Source: Bacillota bacterium (GTDB lineage Bacteria > Bacillota > Clostridia > Christensenellales > Aristaeellaceae). From it: a stretch of 64,000 bases of DNA. The position numbers and the translations under genes were made by a program. Below are positions 53,018 through 61,668 of the stretch, piece by piece. The DNA is taken from NCBI GenBank assembly GCA_023459275.1, contig JAEWVC010000008.1:62001-126000 (forward strand), read 5' to 3'. The first letter of the stretch is position 1. The number at the start of each line of letters is the position of its first letter. The notes below the pieces were generated by a model. It saw nothing but the letters and a program-made list of their open reading frames with translations. It was not told the origin of the DNA and searched no databases.

Positions 53018-54568
53018 TCATTTGAAGGCTGCGGCATAGGAATCATAGGCTTGCTGGTACAAGCTTACGAACTCATCGATACCCATCTTCTTCAGGTTCC
53101 CAAGGTAGGTATCCCAGTCCGCGTCAATGTTGGACTGGCCGGTCACCCACATGGCTTTCATCTGGCCGACGGTATTAAAGATATCCGTGCGCAGTTCCGA
53201 GGCGCGGGTGACAAGGTCCGGCGCGAGGTAGGGCCTGGGCCAGATCTCCTTGTTGAGGATATCATAGTACAGGTCATACGAGGCCTTCTTGGTGGCATCC
53301 TCGGCGGACATTTCAAACTTGGTACCGAAGTCTTCCTTGTAGAGCACAAAGAACACGCCCAAGGTATTGTGAAGCTGGTATTCCGCCAAGGTCAGCCCGT
53401 TGGGCGGCGTTTGGAACCCGAAGGTCCCGCCGTCTTTCTGGATGAGCACTTCGCCGATGGGGCCATAGTTGTTGATAAGCGTCTGCTCGGTGGTCCACAT
53501 ATCATCAAAGTAGTTCAGCAGCCGTTCCGGAGCCTTGCAGGCATCGGTGACGGAGAAAAAGTTTTTGATCCCCAGGGAGCCGGGATGGTAGAACCAGCGG
53601 GTCGCATACCCTTCCGCCGTGGGAGGGAGGATCTGCACATACTGGTCGGAAAACTTGCCCATGGTCTTGGTGGTGACCACGCCGACGACGGGAGCCTCCC
53701 CGCTGAGCTTGGCGGTCACGGTTTCCAGGGTGGTGGTGAACATATCCTGGTAAATCAGCTTTTCCTTGTACAGGGAGGCCAGCCACTTGATGGCGGTTTT
53801 GTACGTTTCCTGAACGGGAGCGAAGGTCACCTTGCCATCCTGCACATACACGTAGGAATCAAAGTTGTTGTCCTTGGTGGGGATCCCGAAAATCCCCAGC
53901 CATGCCTCCATGTGCCTGAAGGAATCACCGTTGAACAGCATCAGCGGGATTTCATCCGCCAATCCGTTCCCGTTGGGATCGCCGTCACGGAAGGCCTTGA
54001 GTACCGTCTCAAACTCTTCAACGGTGGCAGGCACCGCAAGGCTCAGTTTGTCCAGCCATGTCTTGTTGATCCAGATGGGGCTTTCCAGGTAATCGCCGGG
54101 GTTTCCGTTGTACCTGGGCAGCGTATAGAAATTTCCGTCAGGCAGCGTGGAGATGGCCTTGGCGGAGGGCACCTTCTCAAAGAAGGTGTAGAGGTTGGGG
54201 GTGTTTTCCTGAGTAATCAGGCTGTTCAGCGGCTGCAGGATCCCCTGAGAGGACAGAAGGCTCACGTCCGACTCCTGCAGAGGGTTGCCGAAAATGGCAT
54301 CGCCGTAATCCCCGGAGCTGAACAGGATGCTGATGCGCTCCGCCATCACGCTGGGGTCGCCCAGACTGACCCAGTTGATGGTTACGCCAAGGCCCTTGTG
54401 CGCTTCGGCGTAGTCCTTCATGATCTGCTTGTCGCCCGGAGAAACGCCTGCCATGGAGTCGACGTAGTACACGGTGAAGGTGACGGGTTCAAGCCCCTGC
54501 GCGCCGGAAGCGGGGATCGTACCAAGGAGCAGAGTGAGCGCTACGGCAAAGATCAGCAGCTTTTTCAT
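53018..54568 (-). CDS. Sugar ABC transporter binding protein (LplA/LipO-like)
   Basis: A 516-residue extracellular binding protein. The signal peptide covers residues 1-23 (IPASGA); no lipobox Cys is present. Segments such as PVTFTVYYVDSMAGVSPGD and AFRDGDPNGNGLADEIPL (the calcium-like DxDxNG loop) mark the large CUT1 binding proteins that work with LplB/LplC-type permeases. Start 54568 follows AGAGGATGTC. It lies between the permease genes and the FAH protein, so it brings in the substrate of the minus-strand pathway. Confidence 0.92.
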   Translation of the reverse strand: MKKLLIFAVALTLLLGTIPASGAQGLEPVTFTVYYVDSMAGVSPGDKQIMKDYAEAHKGLGVTINWVSLGDPSVMAERISILFSSGDYGDAIFGNPLQESDVSLLSSQGILQPLNSLITQENTPNLYTFFEKVPSAKAISTLPDGNFYTLPRYNGNPGDYLESPIWINKTWLDKLSLAVPATVEEFETVLKAFRDGDPNGNGLADEIPLMLFNGDSFRHMEAWLGIFGIPTKDNNFDSYVYVQDGKVTFAPVQETYKTAIKWLASLYKEKLIYQDMFTTTLETVTAKLSGEAPVVGVVTTKTMGKFSDQYVQILPPTAEGYATRWFYHPGSLGIKNFFSVTDACKAPERLLNYFDDMWTTEQTLINNYGPIGEVLIQKDGGTFGFQTPPNGLTLAEYQLHNTLGVFFVLYKEDFGTKFEMSAEDATKKASYDLYYDILNKEIWPRPYLAPDLVTRASELRTDIFNTVGQMKAMWVTGQSNIDADWDTYLGNLKKMGIDEFVSLYQQAYDSYAAAFK

Positions 54569-54658
54569 GACATCCTCTTCCTTTCTGTTTCTTGAATGTG
54601 CTGGTTTCTGGAACCCCAAAATCTCTTACCCTCCTTCCCACCAATCTATTGTGCCGGC

Positions 54659-55573
54659 TCAGCCCTTGACTGCGCCGATCATGACGCCCTGGATGAAGAA
54701 ACGCTGCACAAAGGGATACAGGATCAGCATGGGCATGGAAGCCACCACCACGATGGCGTATTTGATCAGCGCTTTGGAACGGATCAGCTCGGTAAGCTGC
54801 TCGGGGGTAATGTTTTCAGCGGTGGTGTAGTCCGGCGTCGCCGTGACGGATTTCATAATAACCTGCAGCGTTTGCAGCTGCTCGTTGCTGATATAGATCA
54901 TGGGCTCAAAGTAGGCGTTCCAATGGGCCAGGCCGTAATAGAGCGCCATGACGGCGATGATGGCCGGGGAAATGGGGAGCACCACCTGAAAGAAAAAGCG
55001 GAAATGCTTGCATCCGTCGATCACCGCCGCCTCATACAGCGCGTCCGGTACGGTGCTCTCAAAAAACGAACGTACGATCACCAGATTGAATACGCTTACA
55101 ATGTTTGGAAGGAGCAGCGCCCATACCTTGTTGATCAGCCCCAGCTGGCGGATAACGATGTATGTGGGGATCAGCCCGCCGGAAAAATACATGGTAAATA
55201 CGAAATAGAGCATGACCAGCTTCCGGCCGAACATGTTCCGCCTGGACAGCGCATACCCTGCCGGCAGCGTTGCGCAAAGATTCAGGATTGTACCCGCGAA
55301 GGTATAGAACAAAGAATTCCGGTACCCCAGCCAGATGCGGACATTTCCCCACAGCTTCTGGTACGCCTCCACACTGATGGCGCGCGGAAGAAGGATGACC
55401 TGACCCGAGGCCACCATCAGGGGGTCGCTGATGGAAGCGATCACTACATAATAGATGGGATACAGGGTGAGCACACCCATCAGCAAAAGAATGGCGCCCA
55501 CGACCCATTGGAAGATGCGGTCCCCACGGCTCATGCGGACGGATGCCCTTGTGCGAATCTTGATGGAGAGCAT
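54659..55573 (-). CDS. CUT1 ABC transporter permease (LplC/YtcP type)
   Basis: A 304-residue permease with six helices (first about residues 20-42) and EAA loop ALYEAAVIDGCKHFRFFFQVVLPISP; it ends FFIQGVMIGAVKG. Start 55573 (MLSIKIRTRAS) is preferred because AGGGGGTG lies about 7 nt before it. No ATPase gene is found in the unit, so a general sugar ATPase must be shared. Confidence 0.93.
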   Translation of the reverse strand: MLSIKIRTRASVRMSRGDRIFQWVVGAILLLMGVLTLYPIYYVVIASISDPLMVASGQVILLPRAISVEAYQKLWGNVRIWLGYRNSLFYTFAGTILNLCATLPAGYALSRRNMFGRKLVMLYFVFTMYFSGGLIPTYIVIRQLGLINKVWALLLPNIVSVFNLVIVRSFFESTVPDALYEAAVIDGCKHFRFFFQVVLPISPAIIAVMALYYGLAHWNAYFEPMIYISNEQLQTLQVIMKSVTATPDYTTAENITPEQLTELIRSKALIKYAIVVVASMPMLILYPFVQRFFIQGVMIGAVKG

Positions 55574-55592
55574 GGATGTCACCCCCTCGCCG

Positions 55593-56543
55593 TTATAGGA
55601 TGGCGGTATCCGAATACCGCTTGGCAATCTGGTTGACGGTCAGCATGATGGCGAAATTCACCACATTGTTCAAAAGCCCGATGGCAGTGGAAAACCCATA
55701 CTGCATTTGCAGAACCCCTGTCTTGTACACATAGGTACTGATGATCTCCGAAGCGCCCAGGTTCAGCGGTGTCTGCATCAGCAGGATCTTGTCGGGCCCC
55801 AGCTGGAACATGCGCCCGCACCTTAGGATCAGCATGGTGATGATGGTGGGGGCAATGGAGGGCAGGTCGATATACCATACCTTTTGGAGGCGGCTTGCCC
55901 CGTCAATGAGCGCCGCTTCGCTCATCTCCTGATCAATAGAGGAGAGCGCCGCCAGATAGATGATGGCACCGAAGCCCACGCCCTGCCATAGCTCCGATAT
56001 CACAAAGACAGGGAAAAACCACCGTTCCTCCCCAAAGAAATTGATGGACTCACCGCCTAGCCTTGCCAGAAGGATATTCACCAGACCGGATTCACGGCCC
56101 AAAATGATCTGCAAAAGACTTACCACCACCACTACGGAGATGAGATAGGGGATATAGGTGGCTGTTTGGGCAAATTTCCGCACCCGCAGGTTCAGGCAAT
56201 TGTGAAGCATAACGCCCAGCAGGATGGGGAAGGGCCATTCGATAATGCGTACCACCGCGCTTAAGATGACCGTGTTTTTGATCACCGTGCCCGCCCAGAA
56301 ATTGTTGAAAAACCTTTCAAAATACTTGAGCCCCACCCATGCGCCCGAATCAAACGCCTTGCCCATGCGGAACTCCCGGAAGGCGATCTGTATGCCTGAG
56401 AGAGGAAGATACTTGAATAGATAAATCGCGGCAACAGCAGGCAGAAGCAGCGCATAAAGCTGCCAGTTGTCCATCAGGATCCTCGTTAATCGATACTTGA
56501 TGCCGCGGGCCCGTACCGGATTCCTGGTTGCCGGATGCTGCAT
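55593..56543 (-). CDS. CUT1 ABC transporter permease (LplB/YteP type)
   Basis: A 316-residue permease starting MQHPATRNPVRARGIKYRLTRILMDNWQLYALLLP, typical for LplB. The EAA loop reads EMSEAALIDGASRLQKVWYIDLPSI. GGGGAGGGG lies 6 nt before ATG 56543. It is the first gene of the minus-strand unit, which runs through the binding protein, FAH protein, activase and glycyl radical enzyme. Confidence 0.93.
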   Translation of the reverse strand: MQHPATRNPVRARGIKYRLTRILMDNWQLYALLLPAVAAIYLFKYLPLSGIQIAFREFRMGKAFDSGAWVGLKYFERFFNNFWAGTVIKNTVILSAVVRIIEWPFPILLGVMLHNCLNLRVRKFAQTATYIPYLISVVVVVSLLQIILGRESGLVNILLARLGGESINFFGEERWFFPVFVISELWQGVGFGAIIYLAALSSIDQEMSEAALIDGASRLQKVWYIDLPSIAPTIITMLILRCGRMFQLGPDKILLMQTPLNLGASEIISTYVYKTGVLQMQYGFSTAIGLLNNVVNFAIMLTVNQIAKRYSDTAIL

Positions 56544-56610
56544 GCTCGCCCCTCCCCGCCTTTTGCTATACCATACCATAACATCGGGCTGACCGTAAAT
56601 CTGTTGAATA

Positions 56611-56626
56611 GAAACAATATGCCAAA
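56611..56626 (-). promoter_or_regulatory. Operator half-site, left
   Basis: GAAACAATATGCCAAA is the exact reverse complement of the 16 bases at 56675-56690. It lies 68 bases upstream of the first gene of the minus-strand transporter unit, in the region expected for an activator site. Confidence 0.65.
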
Positions 56627-56674
56627 GCGAAACCTGGATAAATGATACGCCCGCAGGCAAAGCGGCATGTTCCA

Positions 56675-56690
56675 TTTGGCATATTGTTTC
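56675..56690 (+). promoter_or_regulatory. Operator half-site, right
   Basis: TTTGGCATATTGTTTC, the mirror of the left site, ends 11 bases before the -35 box of the regulator gene. A pair of 16-base sites 48 bases apart between divergent units is a typical AraC-family arrangement, allowing looping or control of both promoters. Confidence 0.65.
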
Positions 56691-56701
56691 GGTATTGCGC
56701 A

Positions 56702-56730
56702 TTGACCGGCTTAGGACAGCAACTTATAAT
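56702..56730 (+). promoter_or_regulatory. Promoter of the AraC-type regulator gene
   Basis: TTGACC at 56702-56707 and a perfect TATAAT at 56725-56730 are 17 bp apart. Transcription from about 56737 supports the translation start at 56762 rather than the longer frame from 56642. Confidence 0.85.
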
Positions 56731-56761
56731 GGAAACAGCAAATGCGACGGGAGGATGTTTC

Positions 56762-59020
56762 ATGGGCCCGCGCCCCTCGCAGAACAGGATGATTTCCTTT
56801 TTTAAGTCCCTGCGCTACAAGAACCTGCTCCTGCCTTACCTCCAGAGCATTGTTCTTGCAGTGCTGATTCCCCTTGCGGTGATTTCCCTTTGGTTCTTCC
56901 TGCATGTATACAATACCATGGCAAGGAACGTGCAGGAGAGCAACCAGCAGTCCGTGGAAAGGTTCTGTATCGACCTGAGGGCTACCTTAAATGATATGGA
57001 TGGTTTGGCATTCAAATTCGGCAATATCGCGGCCTTCTATCCGGCCGCCTACGAGCGGGACCCGCTGTCCGCGCTGAACACCTTCAAACTGTACCGCAAC
57101 ATCAACCACAAGTATGACGATGTGATGATCCTCTACAAGGACATCGGCCAGGTGATGACCACCCATGGCATCAATGGCCTGGAGCTGTTTTACCCAAGCC
57201 TGCTTCAAAGGGACGCGCTGCTGAAGGACCTTTTTTCCAGCACCTCCTCCGGTTTTTTCAACACGCTGGATTATGGGGCCGCCCAAGGGGAAGCCGGGCT
57301 GCTGTATGTGCGTGCATTGCCTCCCGTAGCATCCCCCAAGCACTTTGCCCTGTTTGTGCTGAGCGATGAAAAACTTCGCGCAGGGGTTACCCTGGCCTAC
57401 AGCGGGGCCCAGGAAGAGACGCAGGTCATTTTCGACGAGGGAGGCAAGGTGCTTTGGGCCAGCCGGTCCCTATCGGATGATGCCCTGGCGTTTGCGGGCG
57501 CGGTGGCCGCGGGACCGGCGGGCCGTGACAAGATCCTGCTGGACGGCAAGGAGTACTTTTACGCCGCCGGAAGCATCTCCCACGGCCTTTCCTTCCTGCG
57601 CCTGGCCACCTCCACGGAAGGCATGCTGCTGATGCGCACAACGCTTGTGTATTTTGCGCTTTGCTGCCTGATGATCCTGCTGGGAGGCGCGGTGGTGATG
57701 ACGCTTGCGGTGCGCAGGGGCTACCGGCCCCTCAAGCAGATGGTGGACGCCGTCAGCGGGGGGGATGCACAGCAGGCGGCAAGCGAAAGAAGCGAGCTGG
57801 AGACCTTGCGCAGCGCCATTGCACGCAGCGCGTTTCTGATGGCGACCACGGAGGGCGGGCCCGGGCATTTCACCATGGAGCAGCTCCGCAGCATGTTTGT
57901 GCTCAACGCCATCCAAGGCAGGCACACCTCGCCGGAGGAATTGGAGAACATCAAGCGCAACCTTCAAATCCGCCTGACTTCGAATTACTATTTTGTTTGC
58001 TGCATCCTGGCCGAACCGCACGGCCGCGAAAACCTTCGCGAGGCGGTGATGGACCTGATCCGCACATCGGGCATAGAGAATGTACCCGGATACTTTTACG
58101 TGGGCCTGGATGGCCGGACGACAGTGGGGATCCTGATGGCTTCATCGCCGGATCTAAGCGAGCGCTTTTTATATGGGAAAAGGCTGCTGGGCCGGTTTCC
58201 TGATGCATGGAATGTCACGGTTTCCGTCGGCAACGCGTACCAGGACTTTGCCAGGATGAGCACCTCTTACCTGGAGGCGCGCATGGCGCTGGATTACCGT
58301 TTCATCCGCGGCAGCCGTACGGTGATCGCGGCGGACGAACTGCCGGAAGAGGTCAGCGGCGAATACCCCAAACTGATGCTCCAAGATTTCGCGGCCCGCG
58401 TGCGGACATGGAATGTCCATGCTATCAACAGCCAGCTTGCCGCGATCCTCCAGCATATCCAGACAAGGCATCTGCCTTTGCACCAGGCGCGCTGCATATG
58501 CTTTGAACTGGCCAGCATCTTTTTGAAAGCGGCAAGCGAAGTGAACCAGCGGGCCGCCAACAGCCTGCAGGACGTTTGTGATATCTTTTCCCTTTCAGAA
58601 TATGGCTCCATTGCGGATCTGGCGGCCACCATAGAACTGCTGAGCATGCGCATCAGCGCCTTTGTGAAGGAGAACAGCGCCAGGAAGGACAGCGATTTTG
58701 TGAAAGAATGCATGGGCCAATTGAATGCGAACCTTGGCAACGGCCAGTTTTCCCTGGAGACAATGGCGGAAGGGATGGGCATTTCCCCGCAATATCTGCG
58801 AAAACGCTTCAAGGAATTGGCGGGGCGCACCCTCAGCGACGCCCTGAACGGCATGCGCATCGCCAGGGCCAAGGAACTGCTCCTGACCACGGAGTACGAT
58901 ATTACCGCCATCATCGCGCAGATCGGCTATACCGATGTATCCAGCTTCATCCGCAAGTTCAAAAATGCCGTTGGGCTTCCCCCGGGGAAATTCCGGGAGC
59001 AATATAAAGGAAAATCGTGA
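56762..59020 (+). CDS. Membrane-anchored AraC-family transcriptional regulator
   Basis: A 752-residue one-component regulator: helix 1 at about residues 19-43 (LQSIVLAVLIPLAVISLWFF), an extracellular sensor domain of about 240 residues, helix 2 near residue 295 (LVYFALCCLMILLGGAVVMT), a cytoplasmic linker, and a C-terminal AraC DNA-binding domain (about 655-750; FSLETMAEGMGISPQYLRKRFKE, IGYTDVSSFIRKFKNAVG). GGGAGG lies 7 nt before ATG 56762. Divergent to the transporter/radical-enzyme unit and beside the inverted repeat, it is the probable regulator of both directions. Confidence 0.92.
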   Translation: MGPRPSQNRMISFFKSLRYKNLLLPYLQSIVLAVLIPLAVISLWFFLHVYNTMARNVQESNQQSVERFCIDLRATLNDMDGLAFKFGNIAAFYPAAYERDPLSALNTFKLYRNINHKYDDVMILYKDIGQVMTTHGINGLELFYPSLLQRDALLKDLFSSTSSGFFNTLDYGAAQGEAGLLYVRALPPVASPKHFALFVLSDEKLRAGVTLAYSGAQEETQVIFDEGGKVLWASRSLSDDALAFAGAVAAGPAGRDKILLDGKEYFYAAGSISHGLSFLRLATSTEGMLLMRTTLVYFALCCLMILLGGAVVMTLAVRRGYRPLKQMVDAVSGGDAQQAASERSELETLRSAIARSAFLMATTEGGPGHFTMEQLRSMFVLNAIQGRHTSPEELENIKRNLQIRLTSNYYFVCCILAEPHGRENLREAVMDLIRTSGIENVPGYFYVGLDGRTTVGILMASSPDLSERFLYGKRLLGRFPDAWNVTVSVGNAYQDFARMSTSYLEARMALDYRFIRGSRTVIAADELPEEVSGEYPKLMLQDFAARVRTWNVHAINSQLAAILQHIQTRHLPLHQARCICFELASIFLKAASEVNQRAANSLQDVCDIFSLSEYGSIADLAATIELLSMRISAFVKENSARKDSDFVKECMGQLNANLGNGQFSLETMAEGMGISPQYLRKRFKELAGRTLSDALNGMRIARAKELLLTTEYDITAIIAQIGYTDVSSFIRKFKNAVGLPPGKFREQYKGKS

Positions 59021-59034
59021 TCGGAGGGAAAACC

Positions 59035-59931
59035 ATGGAAAACAAACGGTTCAAAGGGATCATGCCCGCACTCATCACCCCGTTTTTTGAGGATGGGACC
59101 CTGCGGGAGGACGCGGTGCGCAAACTGGTGGACTGGCAGCTCTCCAAGGGTGTGCAGGGGTTCTATATCTGCGGGTCCACAGGCGAAGGCCCCTCGCTGA
59201 GCGAGCAGACGCGCATGCGCATGGCGGAGGTCACCGTTTCCCAGGTAAAGGGCCGGGGCGTGGTCATCGCCCATGTGGGCGCGCCGGACACCTTAAGCGC
59301 CGTCCGTTTGGCCAGGCATGCCCAGCAGGCCGGCTGTGACGCCATCTCCTCCGTGCCCCCCACCTTCTATTACAGTTACAGCGACGATGAGATCTTTGCT
59401 TACTATAAGGCCCTGAGCGAAAACTGCAGCCTGCCGCTGCTGGTCTACGCCACCGCCATGTTCAAGCAGGCGGATATCAGCCCCTTCGTAGCAAGGCTGA
59501 TGGAGCTTCCCACCGTGATCGGCCTCAAGTTCACAAGGTACAACTATTATGAGATGCGCAAGGTCCTTGAGCTCAACGGCGGCAATATCAACGTGGTCAA
59601 CGGCCCGGATGAAATGCTCATCTGCGGCCTGACCATGGGGGCCGACGCCGGGATCGGATCCACCTACAACATCATGGCCGAAAGGTACGTGGAGCTCTAC
59701 CGGCTTTTCACAACCGGCGATTTTGAGGGCGCCAGGCAGAAGCAGTTTGAAATCAACCATGTGGTGAGCGTGCTGATCAAGCACGGCGTGTTCCCCTCCA
59801 TCAAGCATGTGCTTTGCACCCTGGGATTTGACGTGGGCTACTCCGCCTTCCCGGGCAAACGCTTTACACCCGCCCAGGAAGCCGCTCTGATGAGCGATCT
59901 TGAGGAAGTTGGCTACGTAGCCAAGCTATAA
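59035..59931 (+). CDS. DapA/NanA-family class I aldolase (lyase), copy 2
   Basis: A 298-residue lyase similar in layout to the one at 41071. Lys165 (IGLKFTRYN) forms the Schiff base, Tyr138 (LLVYATAMF) is the acid/base, and CGSTGEG at residues 46-52 is the carboxylate loop. The YATAMF context differs from the usual YN-P of NanA and DapA, so the substrate is probably different. GGAGGG lies 8 nt before ATG 59035. It is followed by an FAD oxidoreductase, repeating the earlier pair in the opposite order. Confidence 0.92.
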   Translation: MENKRFKGIMPALITPFFEDGTLREDAVRKLVDWQLSKGVQGFYICGSTGEGPSLSEQTRMRMAEVTVSQVKGRGVVIAHVGAPDTLSAVRLARHAQQAGCDAISSVPPTFYYSYSDDEIFAYYKALSENCSLPLLVYATAMFKQADISPFVARLMELPTVIGLKFTRYNYYEMRKVLELNGGNINVVNGPDEMLICGLTMGADAGIGSTYNIMAERYVELYRLFTTGDFEGARQKQFEINHVVSVLIKHGVFPSIKHVLCTLGFDVGYSAFPGKRFTPAQEAALMSDLEEVGYVAKL

Positions 59932-59945
59932 TTAGGAGAACTGCA

Positions 59946-61166
59946 ATGGAGCCGATTACACAAAAACGCGATATCCCCGTTGCGGGGACATGGGACGTGC
60001 TGGTGGCGGGCGGCGGCGTGGCGGGCATTTGTGCCGCCGTCGCCGCCCGCCGGGCAGGAATGCGGGTGCTGCTGCTGGAAAAAACCGTCCTTCTGGGAGG
60101 CCTGGCTACCCTGGGCCTCATCAGTTGGTATGAACCGCTGTGCGATGGGGAAGGCCGGCAACTCATCCGCGGCCTGGCGGAAGAACTGATCCGCCTGAGC
60201 ATCCGCTACGGGCCGGACACACTTCCGGAGCGTTGGGGTGTTAAAGGCGATGCGGCAGGGGCGCCCGGGACCAAGGCCGGGCGCTATGCCACCTTCTTTT
60301 CCCCGACGCTGTTCGCCCTTGCGCTGAATGATTTTTTGGAACAGGAGCAGGTGGATCTCCGCCTGGACATCCTGGCTGCCAGTCCCGTCATGGAGGGGAA
60401 GCGCTGCCTGGGCGTTATCACCGAAAGCAAGTCCGGCCCGGAATTTTTTGGAGCGGGCATGGTGGTGGACGCCACGGGGGATGCCGATATTTTGTCCCGT
60501 GCAGGCGCGCCCTGCGTGCTGGGGGAAAATTACCTGACTTATATCGCCCACTGCTGCGATGCGGAGCAGGCCGCAAGGGCTGCCCGGGAGAAGGACATGC
60601 TGCATCTGCGCCGGTGGGTGAACCCGGGCTCCGACCTGTGGGGCAAGGGGCATCCGCAGGAATACCCCCGGTATGCGGGCGTCACTTGCCAGGAAGTAAC
60701 TGATTTTGTGCGTACAGGCCAAAGGCTGCTCTTTGAAAAGATCAAATCCCAGGATAGATTTGCCCGCGATGTCACCACCCTTCCGGCCATGGCCCAGTTC
60801 CGCACCACCAGGCGCCTTAAGGGTGCCTATGTGCTCACCCAGGAGGATGAAATGCGGGCGCAGGACGATTCCATCGGCTTGGCGGGGGATTTTGCCCATC
60901 CCGGCCTTTGGTACGAGATCCCCTGGCGATGCCTGTATGCGCCGGGCTTTTTGAACCTGCTTACGGCGGGCCGTACCATTTCCGCCTCGGGCTGGGCTTG
61001 GGATGTGACCCGGGTGATCCCCGTGGCGGCGCTTACAGGCCAGGCGGCAGGTACGGCGGCCGCGCTCTGCCTTCGGGAGGATAGGGAGCCGGACCGTCTT
61101 GACTGCCGCCGCCTGCAGCAGATGCTGGAAAAGCAAACGATCCATTTGCATCAGGCCTCCCTTTGA
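59946..61166 (+). CDS. FAD-dependent oxidoreductase (PF12831 type), copy 2
   Basis: A 406-residue flavoprotein with FAD motif DVLVAGGGVAGICAAVAARR, ring-contact LLLEKTVLLGG and second segment MVVDATGDADILSRAG. The C-terminal TAGRTISASG and IPVAALTGQAAGTAAAL complete the FAD site. TAGGAGA precedes ATG 59946. It ends the plus-strand unit that starts with the AraC regulator; the strong hairpin at 61178 follows. Confidence 0.88.
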   Translation: MEPITQKRDIPVAGTWDVLVAGGGVAGICAAVAARRAGMRVLLLEKTVLLGGLATLGLISWYEPLCDGEGRQLIRGLAEELIRLSIRYGPDTLPERWGVKGDAAGAPGTKAGRYATFFSPTLFALALNDFLEQEQVDLRLDILAASPVMEGKRCLGVITESKSGPEFFGAGMVVDATGDADILSRAGAPCVLGENYLTYIAHCCDAEQAARAAREKDMLHLRRWVNPGSDLWGKGHPQEYPRYAGVTCQEVTDFVRTGQRLLFEKIKSQDRFARDVTTLPAMAQFRTTRRLKGAYVLTQEDEMRAQDDSIGLAGDFAHPGLWYEIPWRCLYAPGFLNLLTAGRTISASGWAWDVTRVIPVAALTGQAAGTAAALCLREDREPDRLDCRRLQQMLEKQTIHLHQASL

Positions 61167-61177
61167 ATTTTTTATCT

Positions 61178-61232
61178 CATAAGTTCGAAGCCCCTTCCCA
61201 CGGTTGTTCTGGGGAGGGGCTTCGAACTTATG
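61178..61232. terminator. Long hairpin terminator
   Basis: A 22-base arm beginning CATAAGTTCGAAGCCCCTTC (61178-61199) pairs with 61211-61232 with one G-T wobble and an 11-nt loop. No clear U-tract follows on the plus strand; on the minus strand an A/T-rich run (6 T equivalents at 61166-61175) is present, so it may be bidirectional. Confidence 0.65.
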
Positions 61233-61609
61233 GCATCTTAGCGCATCTTGACCTTCATGACCAATTTTAGCCTTGGGTTTGGACGGGCCGGTGTCAGCAG
61301 AAGTTTGCAATTCCGGGGCTCTGCATGGGAACAGGGCGGCCTCAGGTAACTATTGCCGCAGGGGGACATCCTTTCATGCTATGCCGTCCAGCAGCCACCG
61401 CCGTTTGCGGCAGCCCGGGACACCGCACGCCCGGGGTGAAGGGGCAGACCGCTGCAAAATGATATTCCCAAGCTCCCGCCGCCTGCAGGACCGCACCCCC
61501 AAGCGGCCGTTTCAAGGTTGGCGGTAACGAGGGCGTCAATTGGCATGCGCTTTCTCAAGCCCGTAAAGACGCTGCATGTTAAGGCGGAGTTCCTCCCCGA
61601 ATTTCTGTG
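61233..61609. other. Gene-poor spacer
   Basis: About 380 bases with short accidental frames only. The plus-strand frame from 61273 has no ribosome site and no recognisable motif. I see no RNA gene. Confidence 0.5.
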
Positions 61610-61637
61610 TTGACACGGGAGGGCACTATACTATACT
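61610..61637 (+). promoter_or_regulatory. Promoter of the glycosyltransferase gene
   Basis: A consensus TTGACA at 61610-61615 and TATACT at 61632-61637 are 16 bp apart. Transcription should start near 61644, upstream of the GTG start at 61669 and its ribosome site. Confidence 0.8.
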
Positions 61638-61668
61638 ATGCATGTGGAAGAATGAAAGGAAGACGTGT

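Noticed and set aside
52373..54595. 740-codon plus-strand frame opposite the FAH and binding-protein genes
   Set aside because: The minus-strand genes have clear domains, signal peptide and ribosome sites; the plus-strand frame spans two of them and has none.
61273..61527. Frame of 84 codons before the glycosyltransferase
   Set aside because: No ribosome site, unusual composition rich in Arg, Ser and Pro, and no similarity that I can recognise.
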